DNA of 64,000 bases from Choristoneura fumiferana. Its lineage: Eukaryota; Arthropoda; Insecta; Lepidoptera; Tortricidae. Below are positions 11,600 through 23,200 of this stretch, piece after piece. The position numbers were made by a program, and so were the translations under genes. The notes under the pieces are model-generated. The model was given only the letters and a program-made list of their open reading frames with translations, was not told the origin of the DNA and ran no database searches. The stretch's first letter is position 1, and each line of letters begins with the position of its first letter. Location of the stretch: assembly GCF_025370935.1 (NCBI RefSeq), contig NC_133472.1:1598749-1662748 (forward strand), read 5' to 3'.

Positions 11600-11745
11600 T
11601 CGATAAAAAAATATTAAAAGGAAGTCGCCCTAAAGCAAGATTCCAAAGATGCTGGTCGCGCTCCTCTCTGAATGGAGGAGCTAATTCTTTCTCCGGGAAA
11701 GCTGCCAGCTCTTTGGTCTCTTGTGACTTCTACCAACCTAAGTTA
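11600..11745 (-). pseudogene. LINE reverse-transcriptase C-terminal remnant
   Basis: The minus strand reads QLSRRKN, stop, LLHSERSATSIFGILL, a decayed version of FLAQRISLAIQRGNAASIFG seen at 26376-26640. Confidence 0.45.
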
Positions 11746-11807
11746 CTGACATACGAACGGAACAAGTTAACACGTTGGGCCCCGGCTTCGATCTACTAAG
11801 CTCTAAC

Positions 11808-12160
11808 GCTATGCCTACACATATCCCACAGCAGTCACAAATTGGTGTCACTGGCATAGAAGTAAGAACTAAGAAGTCACAGACGTAACATAATCCGGTT
11901 GATCCGGTTTGATCACAAAAACGTTGTATTACTGACGTTTATGATCAAAAATTCGTACTCATATGCGCCGGTAACACGCATGTGTGTCAAGAGAATTCGT
12001 ACCTCTTAAAGGCTGGCATAGCGTAAAGGCTTAGCGGAACGTTGCCGGAGCCGAATGTGATGTGATGATCCACAAAACTCTTACGCTATGCCTACGGATG
12101 TCCCACAGCAGTCACAAATACGTGTCACTGGCTTAGGAGTAAGAACTAAAAAGTCACAGA
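11808..12160 (+). repeat. Direct repeat pair (about 90 bp, 260 bp apart)
   Basis: ACGCTATGCCTACACATATC...CACAGCAGTCACAAATTGGT at 11808 recurs at 12071 with few changes. The space between, and 12160-12690, hold no recognised gene. Confidence 0.6.
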
Positions 12161-12690
12161 CATTGTGTTACTGGGGCTGAATGTGTTAAAAGAGCAAACA
12201 GTTTTTTCTTTCCGTGATTGCATGTTAATCACTCATTAATCATTACGCTATCCAGAGCGATTGATATAACCAGCCGAAGGCCCCGTGTTCATGAATTATT
12301 TTTCTAATCGGCAACTGGGATTGGGCCGCTCGCCACTGTTCAAAATTTATCAAGAGTTGTACATATTCGTAGTAAATGAAGGGTCCACGGAAATAATGTC
12401 TCGTCACCTAAGCAACTTTTTGAGTTATAGCGGTTTGAAAGTAAGATTAGATTTATAGAAAAATATGGCTGTCTATTGGAGGACAATTTTGCCAGTGTCT
12501 AGTAGGTTTTGCCGTTGTACGGTATAAAAAAACTAGATAACGAAATACGAGAGGTACCTAATGGTGGATGAACGATGATCGATTTGAAAGTTACTCATCA
12601 CGAACAATTACTATGGTTACCATTTGCTTAAAAGTTAAAAAAATATATATTATTAAAATATTTTTTTTTTTTAGCCTATTTTTGTGTCCC

Positions 12691-13055
12691 ACTGCTGGGC
12701 AGAAGCTCAAAAGTCCAAACTCAAGGTTTGCCAGCGGACAATGGAGCGTAGCATTCTTGGTGTCCGAAGAACGGACCGGATTAAAAACACTGAGCTGCGC
12801 TCAATGACTCGAATTGCTGACGTGGGCGTAAAGACGGCCAAGTTGAAGTGGGACTGGGCTGGACAAGTCTGTCGAATGAACCCATAACATTGGGCCAAAA
12901 TTGTTACGGAATGGGTCCCTAGTGACGAATACCGTATTAGAGGCAGACCGAAGAGGAGATGGAGGGACGACTTAGATGCCTATAATGTGGGATGGCGGAG
13001 CTCGCCTTTGATAGGCAGGAGTGGAGCAAGAGAGGAGATATTTTATAATGTTTTC
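12691..13055 (+). pseudogene. RTE-type LINE ORF C-terminal fragment
   Basis: The + frame from 12711 reads SKLKVCQRTMERSILGVRR, TDRIKN, then IADVGVKTAKLKWDWAGQVC, then a stop. The same frame continues with HWAKIVTEWVPSDEYRIRGR and PKRRWRDDLDAY. RGRPKRRWRDDLDA is the hallmark C-terminus of insect RTE-like endonuclease/reverse-transcriptase proteins. It is dead: internal stop, no 5' part. Confidence 0.75.
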
Positions 13056-13372
13056 GGATTATTTAATTCAATGGTAAGTTGTAGTGCTTTGCGAGCTCTA
13101 CATTTTGAGATTGAAATCTCAATTTAAAAATAAGGTGGCTAGATGTTCTTTCCGTGGACCCTTCAATATTGTCATTAATAAACCAGAATTAGCATTAGGT
13201 ACACCTAGGTACACGGCCAAATTAGGAAAAGTTGTAAGTAGCTCAACAATCCCCGTTCGCGACTGTACGTTGCTTTTATTTAACTTGCTTTTAAAGCAGT
13301 GATCAAGTTCACTTGATTTGGTATGGTTATATCAATAGGGTACAGCCAAAAAATTAAAGGCGCATGTCTAGT

Positions 13373-13796
13373 AATGAGGGCTATCGTTTTTTGTCTCACT
13401 AGATGGCGTACTGTTGCGTGAGGTTTTTAAGCATGGCTTTCAAAGTCTTATTACGGGCGTGAAAACAAAGTTTAGATTAAAATCACATTAAATACACCTT
13501 AAAACCGTACCATAAAAATATCGAGCATGCCACAGTGTTGCATAGTCCCCGTTTTGTTCGGAAAAAATTGAGGACAAAGGTTTCCGAAAGACAAAACTGT
13601 CTCAAAACACAGACATTCATTGCCCCGGAACGCATATTTGCCATAATTAATTTCAGATATTGCAAAATATTCACAAAATTATTCTAATTATAAATAAACC
13701 CGCGTAGCTCACCCAAAAACTATGAGATTTGACATTTCGGAGACCTCACGCTACACTAGCGCCTCTAGTGGTCAATTCACACGCGATAGCCCTCAC
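13373..13796 (+). mobile_element. MITE family B, copy 3
   Basis: Full-length copy (ATGAGGGCTATCG to CGATAGCCCTCA). It ends 58 bp upstream of the TATA-like box of gene A. Confidence 0.85.
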
Positions 13797-13853
13797 TGAC
13801 CTTTTTTTGGGACCATCGACAGCCTTTGCCTAAAATTGGGACACTAAAAAGCA

Positions 13854-13860
13854 TATAAAA
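13854..13860 (+). promoter_or_regulatory. TATA-like box upstream of gene A
   Basis: TATAAAA lies about 150 bp before the gene A ATG and 58 bp after the end of a MITE. A start site near 13885 would fit. It rests on motif and position only. Confidence 0.3.
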
Positions 13861-13934
13861 AAATGAATTTGATCGGAACGCGCGCACGCGCACTGCGAAG
13901 TAGACTGAACCTTAGAGATTTCTAACCGTCGAAG

Positions 13935-13988
13935 ATGCGTTCACCGTTCATAATAGTTGTTCAACTCGGCGCGAGCGCACGCACGTAA
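13935..13988 (+). other. Possible upstream ORF in gene A leader
   Basis: ATG followed by 16 codons and TAA, ending 13 nt before the gene A start codon. It matters only if transcription starts upstream of 13935. Confidence 0.3.
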
Positions 13989-14001
13989 ATGCTCCAAGAA
14001 A

Positions 14002-14257
14002 ATGACTAAATTACTAATAATATGTTTACTTTGTCTAACAGTAACTAGCCAGCATAGTCCTAGAAGAAAACAACGTAATTTGCAGTTTAGGGGCGATGTT
14101 TTGGATAGTTTTTTTAACCTCTATGACACTTCTTACTTGGCTAGAGCATGGCCTACTATGCGTAACGGCGTGCATTTAAATATAAACGACGATTGTTTTG
14201 AAGATGTTAAAGTGTTTTTCAAGGACTTCAGCAGAGGACGCGCTTGGGCCTTCATAG
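14002..14257 (+). CDS. Gene A exon 1: signal peptide and start of NRF domain
   Basis: The first in-frame ATG (context AAGAAAATGA) follows a TAG at 13954. MTKLLIICLLCLTVTSQ is a typical signal peptide. The exon continues to C65 and FSRGRAWAFI, the conserved stretch before DASG. Donor GTGAGT, phase 1. Confidence 0.85.
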
Positions 14258-17200
14258 GTGAGTTTTTGTAACTATCTATCTATATACATCTACATAAATG
14301 TATGTACGCTCGTAACTTAAGAAACTACGTAACTACGAAAAGTAAATAGGTAATATTTAATTTTGTATTTATCTTTACTACTTAAAAAAAACATTAAATT
14401 AAAAAAAAAAAAAAAAAACCTGACTGCCAAAACTAAAAGGAAGAAAATAAGTCGTGGTCTAGAACTCTGTTAAGTAGCTAATTTAAAGTTCAACAGTCGG
14501 GACCCATTTAAATCGTGACGCTCAAAAACTCTTAGTAATAAAAAATACAAAAAGATTCCAAAAAAACAATGTTAAGGTACACCTACCTATTAAATGCATG
14601 TATTCTGTTTGCGATGAGGGCTATCGTTTTTTGTCTTTCTAGATGGCGCCACTGTTGCGTGAGGTTAATAAGTGTCAAGTGTGGCTTTCAAAGTCTGTTA
14701 TTACGGGCGTGAAAATAAAGCTTAGATTAAAATCATATTTAATACACCTTAAAACCGTACCATAAAAATATCGAGCAACCACAGTGTTGCGTAGTCCCGT
14801 TTTGTTCGGAAAAAAAGGGAGGACCAAAGTTTCCGAAATACAAAACTGTCTCAAAACACAGACTTTCATTGCCCCGTAACGCATATTTGCCATAATTAAT
14901 TTCAGGTAGGAAATGCAAAATATTTACAAATATAAAAAAAAACCCGCGTTACCCAAAAACTATGATTTGACATTTCGGAGACCTCACGCTACACTAGCGC
15001 CTCTAGCGGCGAATTCATTCGTGATAGCCCTCATAGTCTATCGGGCTTGACTTGACAGATGAATTGACCAGAATCGTTATTTTCCAAAATTATTTCCAAA
15101 TTCACATTTTTTCTGATTTTTTTTTACTGAAGCTTGTTTTCAAAATGGCGTTTTCCCCCAATGTTAATCGACTAAGAAACATGGTAGGTTTAGGTTTGTT
15201 GTTAAGTCAAGCCAAAAACACTAGAAGTCGACACCGTTATCGCCATCGCCTAGCTCTCCGTGCTGACCTGCCGATTTCGGCTTTCAATCCAAACCTTTCC
15301 ATGTCGCTCGACCCTTGCATCATCATCATCATCCCAGCCTATATACGTCCCACTGCTGGGCACAGGCTTCCTCTAAGAACAAGAGGGCTTGGTCCATAGT
15401 TCCCACGCGGGCCCAGTGCGGATTGGGAACTTCGCACGCACCATTGAATCGCTTCGCAAGTTTGTGCAGGTTTCCTCACGATGTTTTCCTTCACCGCAAA
15501 GCTCGTGGTAAATTTCCAATGTAATTCCGCACATGAATTGCGAAAAACTCAGACCCTTGTATAACGAGATCTAACGCCAAGTTCATAAAATCACATAGAA
15601 GTATACTTCTACTATACTAGGTTGGTAGGAGCTTCGTGTCAGCGGGTGGAGCTCCATCGACACAATACAATACAAAGACTTTATTGTACACCAGAAATAG
15701 TAAGCGATACAGAAAACAGAAACACAGAGAAAAAATAACAAGGTAAGCAATAGGCGGCCTTATCTCTTAAGAGCGATATCTTACAGGCAACCTTTTTTAC
15801 AGAAAGAAGGAAGGACTAGTTTACAACAGGTTGCGCATCAAAAGTAGACCAGAAAATTAAAACGTAACAGAAATACATCTATGTACATAAAATAAATATA
15901 AACAGGGCGATAAACAGCAACAAATAAATGAATTATCATAAAGCTAATTATTACAAGACGACGGATTCAATTCAAACCTTTCCGTGTCGCTAGGCCCTTG
16001 CATAACTAGATCTAACGCCAAGTTCATAAACCCGAAGTGCCGGTAACGCATCAAATCATGTGCGTGATTAGAAAAAACTTATTTGCTTTGCTAATGGTGG
16101 CTTTCGAGAGTAACGCTCGCCACAGTTCAGTGGTCGCACTGTATAATGAGTAACTACTGTACAACCCAAGTCATGATCGCCAGTTAGAGATGAGTTAAAC
16201 TATTTTCATCAGACTTGCTCGTAAACAGTGTCGTAACATGCAGGCTACCTTGGTTGCAACCCCTCAAATAAAACCCTCGACCTTAACGTGCTTGTCATGA
16301 AACCTGTGGCCGGTAAATGAGTCATTGCGCGTACAAATTTTCTTGTCATGAAGCCCAAGGTCGGTAAATGAGTCATTGCCCGTACCAAGTACCATATATA
16401 CATATATACATACTATATATACTATATAAGGTATATATGGTTCTTGCCCGTACGCCCGTACTAATGGTGCTGCGCGCGCTGCTGCTCCGCGCGGCGCTGC
16501 TGCACGCGCACCCCCTCCCGCAGCTCGGGCGCGCTGTGCAGGGGAGCTTTGTCTTAAAAATAAACAATTGTACTCGCAAATGTGATGAAAAACATTGTAC
16601 GTCGCACGGGCGGTACTAGAATTACGAACATCGACTCATTAAAGCCCTCAGTCTTCGTCTTCGGGCTTCTAATAGACTCTCGTTCACAATGATTAATATC
16701 CATTGAATCAGCAGGGCTACTACGAAACTCGATGTTCGTGTCGTGCGGTCCCTCTCGCTCTCGTATTAAATAGTGTTAGAGTTCCGAGTTTCGTAGTAGC
16801 CCTGCTGGCGTTACTTTGCGGAGGTCCATTTCAATTAACTTAAACAATTACTTTGTTCAAAAATACAAACTGAGACATGGATGCACAGAAAAACCAGAAA
16901 AAGAGACCAGCACTGGGAATCGAACCCAGGTCCTCAGCAATCCGTGCTGCGTGCTATAACCCCTACACCACTGCTGGACAAGTGCTGGTCTCTTTTTCTG
17001 GTTTTTCTGTGCATCCATGTCTCAGTTTGTATTTGCGATATGGTTTCACGGGATACCCGTAAAAGTAACGAATTTGGAGTTGAAATAAAAAATACAAAAA
17101 GACTCCAAAAAACAATCATAATTACTTTGTTCACTCGAAACATGTTATGATAAGTAGCTATGTTTATGCAAGATATTGGTCATGCAGTTCCTCCACCTCC

Positions 17201-20200
17201 ACCTCCACACTGTAAGAACACACACAAATCACACGAACCCATATATCACCACCACACTACACTGACGCGTTTCGAACTCAATCAGAGCTCGTCTTCAGAG
17301 CAACACAGCCGTACACCATGCTACCAGATGTTAGACCCAACAGAGAGATGAACGATACGGATTTCGTAGTGGCCCCCCAGAATTGCGTGTAAGTGAAGTG
17401 TAATATATACAAATATCACTAATTTAATACCGTCGAATTCAGATTGAGATTGACTTTTACCGATGGAAATATACTGAGTGGCAAAAAATCTGGCCCTCAA
17501 ATGTATGCAGTAACAGGTAATTTTGTAACTAGAGTGGACCACATTTTGTACCGCTGAGTGTAGGTACATTATTTACGACAGTACACGCACTGCACGCACA
17601 CATAGGTAAAGGTGCGGTCACATGCAGCCGCTCGACGCTCGTTTCCAGTGTCAAATCTGGCCACGTGACATAGCGACAAAGCTGAAAATCTCATAGCGCC
17701 TACAGACTCACGCGAGAAGTCTCGGCGAGAAGTCTTGCCGAGGAAATTGCACGAAAACCGAGAAGGCATCTACACTCCCGACCTTCTCATTTGCATTCTC
17801 GATCGTTATCCGGAATGGACGACATTGCAGACATTAAGTCCACGGTCGCACTGAGACCGAACAAGAATGTAATACCGTTCTCGTGTCTCGCCCGAGAAAC
17901 CCTTTGAAAATACCGACACCGATCGGAGAACAGGCGAGCGCGAGAACGAGACGGCGAGAAAGCGATCACATTCACGCTTCTCGGGTGTTCTCGGGGGTTC
18001 TCGGCGTGAGTCTGTAGGCGCTTTATCGCTGGAAAAAAACCCTTTTCAATTTCGGAAAACACTTTTTTTTTGGTCCGATTTCTCTTATTTGTGCCACTGC
18101 CACGCACGACTGCCACTTAGCTCCTAATTATCGTCCTACTACAAGTCCAACTAAGCTTGCCCATAAAGAGTAGAAATTAAAAATAGGGTTCCGTAGCCAT
18201 TACGAAAACATTAAGTAATATTTTTCTAAGGATTTCGTATTTTATACCTTAGGCTGCTATTTACTCATAAACAACTAATAATTCTCAAGCAAACTTAGCC
18301 GTTATAGTTTTCTTTGGAAGTTTGATATACTGACTACCTTACTGAATGTTTTCAAATTTTTCCACCTACCGTTTTAGATTTTAGAGGGGGGGACGCTCGA
18401 TATTAATGAAAATTTGCACTTTAAACTTGAATTTTTCGCAAACAAATCAATGAATCGAAAAATCGTCTTAGCAAACCCCAAATGGTTTTAAAAGACCTAT
18501 CCAACGATACCCACATAATAGGGTTGGATGAGAAAAAAAAATCACCCCTCTACGTCTATGGGAGGTACCCTAAAAAAAAAGTTTTTGAATTTTTAATTGT
18601 ACAATTTTGTCGGCATATTCTACCTATATATCCGTGCAAAATTACAGCTTTCTAGCATTGATAGTCCCTGAGCAAAGCCGCGGACAGACAGACATGGCGA
18701 AACTATAAGGGTTCCGTTTTTGCCATTTTGGCTCCGGAACCCTAAAAAGTGGCAACACTGTAGTGACCTCTCTTTTTTTGCTCCCTGGTTTGAACGGGAT
18801 GACACTACAGCGTTGCCACTTTTTAATTTCTTCTCTTCATGGGCTAGCTTTGTAAATTAGCTTCCAAGACCAAGAACATCTTGACGCTGCTGTGCTACGG
18901 CGACTTGACGCTACTTTTTGTGTCGCGGGAAATTCAAAATAGGGTCATGTGCCGCACCTTTATTCACAAACTCGCTTTTATAATATGAATAGATTAGTGG
19001 TACGGCAAATACCGAAGTCAATGCGCGCTGTGAAAAACAATTAAAAACTAAACACACATGCAATCATTAGCATCTCCATCAAGTAATGTAGTTTTAAAAC
19101 AAATGATGTAGAATCTATTTTAATTGCATAATTGCAGAGAGAGTTGACGTGGTAATCGTTGACAAACAGCCGAGCTGTTTGAAATGACTGCTATCACGCT
19201 ATGGTGTTTAGACGTGTTTTAGAATATCTTTGATTACAAAAATTAAACTTTTCAACTCACGATTATAAGCCAGGAAAATGACTGGTTTCGATCTTATCAA
19301 AAGATCTTTTTCGAAGGATAGTTCGAAAAACAAAGTGCTGGTAGGTAGTTTAAAGTTGGGGAGTGGAGCAAATTTTAAAGCCCGGTTCACATTTATTTGT
19401 CGTGTTGTGCCGTAACGCATCAGAACGGTATGGGTTTCATACATTTTATATTGTGACTGCTTGTGTTATGTCGCAAAACAAGCATAGAGACGCTCATCGT
19501 GTCGACAACACGACAAATAAAGGCCCAGAAGGCCTACTCCGAAACACGAAACTCGAAGTTCGTATCGTACCGTCCCTCTCGCTCGCGTATTAAATAGTAT
19601 AAGTGTCAAAGGACCGCACGACACGAACTTCGAGTTTCGAGTTTCTAGCCCTGCTGTTCGTACTGTGAATTTATTCTGCGCGGTTTTTCTCCGCAATGAG
19701 GGCTATCGTTTTTTGTCTCACTAGATGGCGCACTGTTGCGTGAGGTTTTTAAGTGTGGCTTTCAGAGTCTGTTATTACGGGCGTTAAAACAAAGTTTAGA
19801 TTAAAATCATATTTAAAACACCTTAAAACCGTACCATAAAAATATCCAGCCACCACAGTGTTGCTTAGTCCCGCTTTGTTCGGAAAAAAAGGAAGGACAA
19901 AAGTTTCCGAAAAACAAAACTGTCTCAAAACACAGACATTCATTGCCCCGTAACGCATATTTGCCATAATTAATTTCAGGTAATGCAAAATATTCACAAA
20001 AAAAATCTAATTATAAATAAACCCGCGTAGCTCGCCCAAAAACTATGAGATTTGACATTTCGGAGACCTCACGCTACACTAGCGCCTCTAGCGGCGAATT
20101 CATTCGCGATAGCCCTCATTCTGTAACACATTTAATCTTATACGAGTATCCGCACCGGCGGTAAAAAAATCACGAAGAAATTATGTGTAAAGCACGGAAT

Positions 20201-23200
20201 ATTAACCGTGCGAATAAATATCGCGTTGTGAAAATTCGCAGAGCGGACAGGACCTACCTGGCTATATTTTATCATTTTCAATTTGTGAGATACAAAGTAA
20301 GTGGCATTAAGTACGTTTCAAAGCACTGCTTTGCCCATCTCGAGTATATAACTACTTAAGCAGCGTTTCCACCAGAGATGTGCTGTGTGAGAATGCGTAC
20401 ATAAATGAAGCGTTTCTATTGGTTAATGAAAAACACCTCTCGCAACCACTTCCTCGTACATTATCGGTGGAAACACTGCTTAACTTAGTGTTTTGATTTT
20501 GTTTTACGTAAGCGGCGGACGCGTCGGGGCACTACAACTCCGGCGCATACAGCGGAAGCCGGCACTGGCTCGGATCCAAGCAGCAGTGTTTAAAACTGGT
20601 GAGATCTCAGATCATGTATCGGGCTTGACCACGCAACCCTCGAACCTGCGAACCAATGGGGGCTAAAAAACAGGCGAAACATCGCTAGATGGCGTTAGTA
20701 TCGTGAGGTGTTTTGATTGGCTCATTAAGTTATTAGCCACCAGTTGGCGCCACTGTAGACAAAGGTCCTGCCTGAAGTAGGTATAGTGGTTAGTTATTAC
20801 AGGCGTGAAAACAAAATTAAAATTGTAAATCATATGTAATACCTTAAAACCGTACCATAAAAATATCGAGCATGCACCAGTGTTGCGTAGTCCCGTTTTG
20901 TTCGGAAAAAAGGGAGGGCAAAGGTTTCCGAAAGACAAAACTGTTTCAAAACACAAACATTCATTGCCCCGTAACGCATATTTGCCATAATTAATTTCAG
21001 ATATTGCAAAATATTCACAAAATTATTCTAATTATAAATATTTGACATTTCGAAGACCTTACGCTACACTAGCGCCTCTAGCGGCGAATTCATACCGTAA
21101 CGTCAAAAAACTTCACGATACTAACGCCATCTAGCGATATTTCACCTGTGTTTTAGCCCTCATTGGTGTCAAGCAAGACTTTTTATGTACAGCCAACGTC
21201 ATAAATAAGTGACCACTTTTGTACCTTGTCGCTTTCAGTCTGTACACAATTTCGTATGGGTTTCCAAACATGACGTTAAAATGACCAGGTACTAAATTGT
21301 TCACTTATTTCTGACGTTGACTGTACATAGCAATACATTAAAATCAATCTTTTATCGGAATGATACGATTACAAAATTTTTTTTTTCAGGATAAAAATCA
21401 AAGTAGTAAAGATGACAAGGAAATATTAGAGAAATATAAAAGCGACGCGTTTCTCAACGCTGTGTTACGGAAGGAATTCACCCACGGCAAGTAATTATAT
21501 CTACTCGTAGGTACAGTACAGTCAAGTTCATAAACATGTGAGCAAAAATCTGATTAAAAATATCTGAACACGACTCCATTTTACGGCGTAGAAGCGTGCT
21601 CAGGTATTTTTGGTCAAAGTTTTGTTCACAAGTTTATGAACTCGACTGTACCTCTATAGCCCAGTTGGGTGTAACTTATACGTATTCTTACCGTCTGTAC
21701 CTACTGTATCATAGTTGAGAAATTTGAATCCCATACCGTTAGGAACCTTTTCCAACCAACCCAACCAACCTACCAACTGTCTACCTGGAAGCCACACTAT
21801 GCAAGCCAATGTACAGCAAAGAAACTGATTTGCGTACCAAGATGGAACTTTTTCATAATCAGTTTGACTATGATTTCTATGGCAGCTGTATAGGATGTCA
21901 ACATGACATTAGTAATACCAATTCACCCTGGTACGCGTTTCAGTTTGCTTGACTGTGTGTGTTTAAGTATAGGTATCATTGTGGAGATGAAAAGAGCGTT
22001 ATCTTTGATCCCAGGGCAAGAGTGGAGGACTATGTCGGCGCAAGACCCGCTGGTGCATCGAGCTCTGGCGTCCGTGAGCTCGCCGCCACTCCGCCTCGCG
22101 TTCACTACCGTCCGTCTCACTCTTAACATCACCAAGCTCTCCATGGCTAAGGTATGGTCTAAAGGAGCAAAACAGACTAAGTATTATGTTCAACAACCTT
22201 ACCAACATAAAGTTGGAAACCCCCCCGAATTTGTCACTTCAAAGTTCAATATCTCAAAAACGACTAAACCGATTTTACTGAAACATTTCTAGGAACCATC
22301 GCCAGAAAACCTGATTGAAAATAAAAAAACCATATTCAAATCGGTCCACCCTTTAGAGCTACGGTGCCACAGACAGAGAGCGGTTAGTTCCAATGGAATG
22401 CTGAAAGTTTCTCGATGAGGGCTACAGCATAGATGTCGCTAGTGTCGCTGCTTAAGTGACTAAATAGGAAACAAACAAGCTGGGATATGTGGTGCATAGG
22501 AGAAATTCGTGTCTGTACCCCTATCCGCACGGAATGCCGAGGACCTGGGTTCGATTCCCAGCGCTGGTCTATTTTTCTGGTTTTTTTCTGTGCATCCATG
22601 TTTCGGTTTGTATTTAAGCTGAATTTCACGGGATGACCGTAAAAGTAACAAATTTGGAGTTGAAATAAAAAATAGAAAAATACTCCAAAAACCAATCTCG
22701 ATTGAGATTTTATCAATTATTTCCAGAGCCAAGAAATAGTCCAAGGTGTATGCTTGCCGCGCTCCTGCACTCCCGAGGACATCTCTGCCATCATGAACTT
22801 CTCCATCATGATAACAGACACCCTGAAGACCAACAGGACAGTGCCACGGACCGTCAAAGTGATATCCTCGCGGCGCATCGAAGAAACCTACGACATTTCG
22901 AGAGACATCCAAGCTCTTGTCATCATTTCTATCACTGTTTTCCTACTGTTACTATCTTTACTAGCTACCTTGGTAGAAAACAACATGATTAAATGCAAAC
23001 CGCGTTCAAAAACCAAGAGTTTCAACGTCCAAAAGTACAATAACGACTTGAACAGCAACTCCAACGTGGTCGACATGGAGAGATTGGCGGTAAACAATGT
23101 TAGTAACATCAACTTGGCCAGTGTCCAGAAGATGAAAACCAGTGGCCCTCCTTGCATTACGCTCGACGTAATGACTTTGGAGAACAAAACGAACAGCTGC

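Noticed and set aside
16911..16978. tRNA gene (box A and B present), also at 22540, 24130, 61990 and 60950
   Set aside because: Each is the head of a multi-copy SINE with a fixed body and tail, and the clover-leaf pairing is poor; treated as tRNA-derived SINEs.
21866..21930. Possible extra gene A exon (QFDYDFYGSCIGCQHD)
   Set aside because: The phase does not match exon 3 (ends phase 2) and no compatible donor/acceptor pair keeps the frame.
22460..22912. Long minus-strand open frame of 150 codons
   Set aside because: It is antisense to gene A exon 5 and runs through SINE-2; no motif, and the plus strand carries the clear family match.
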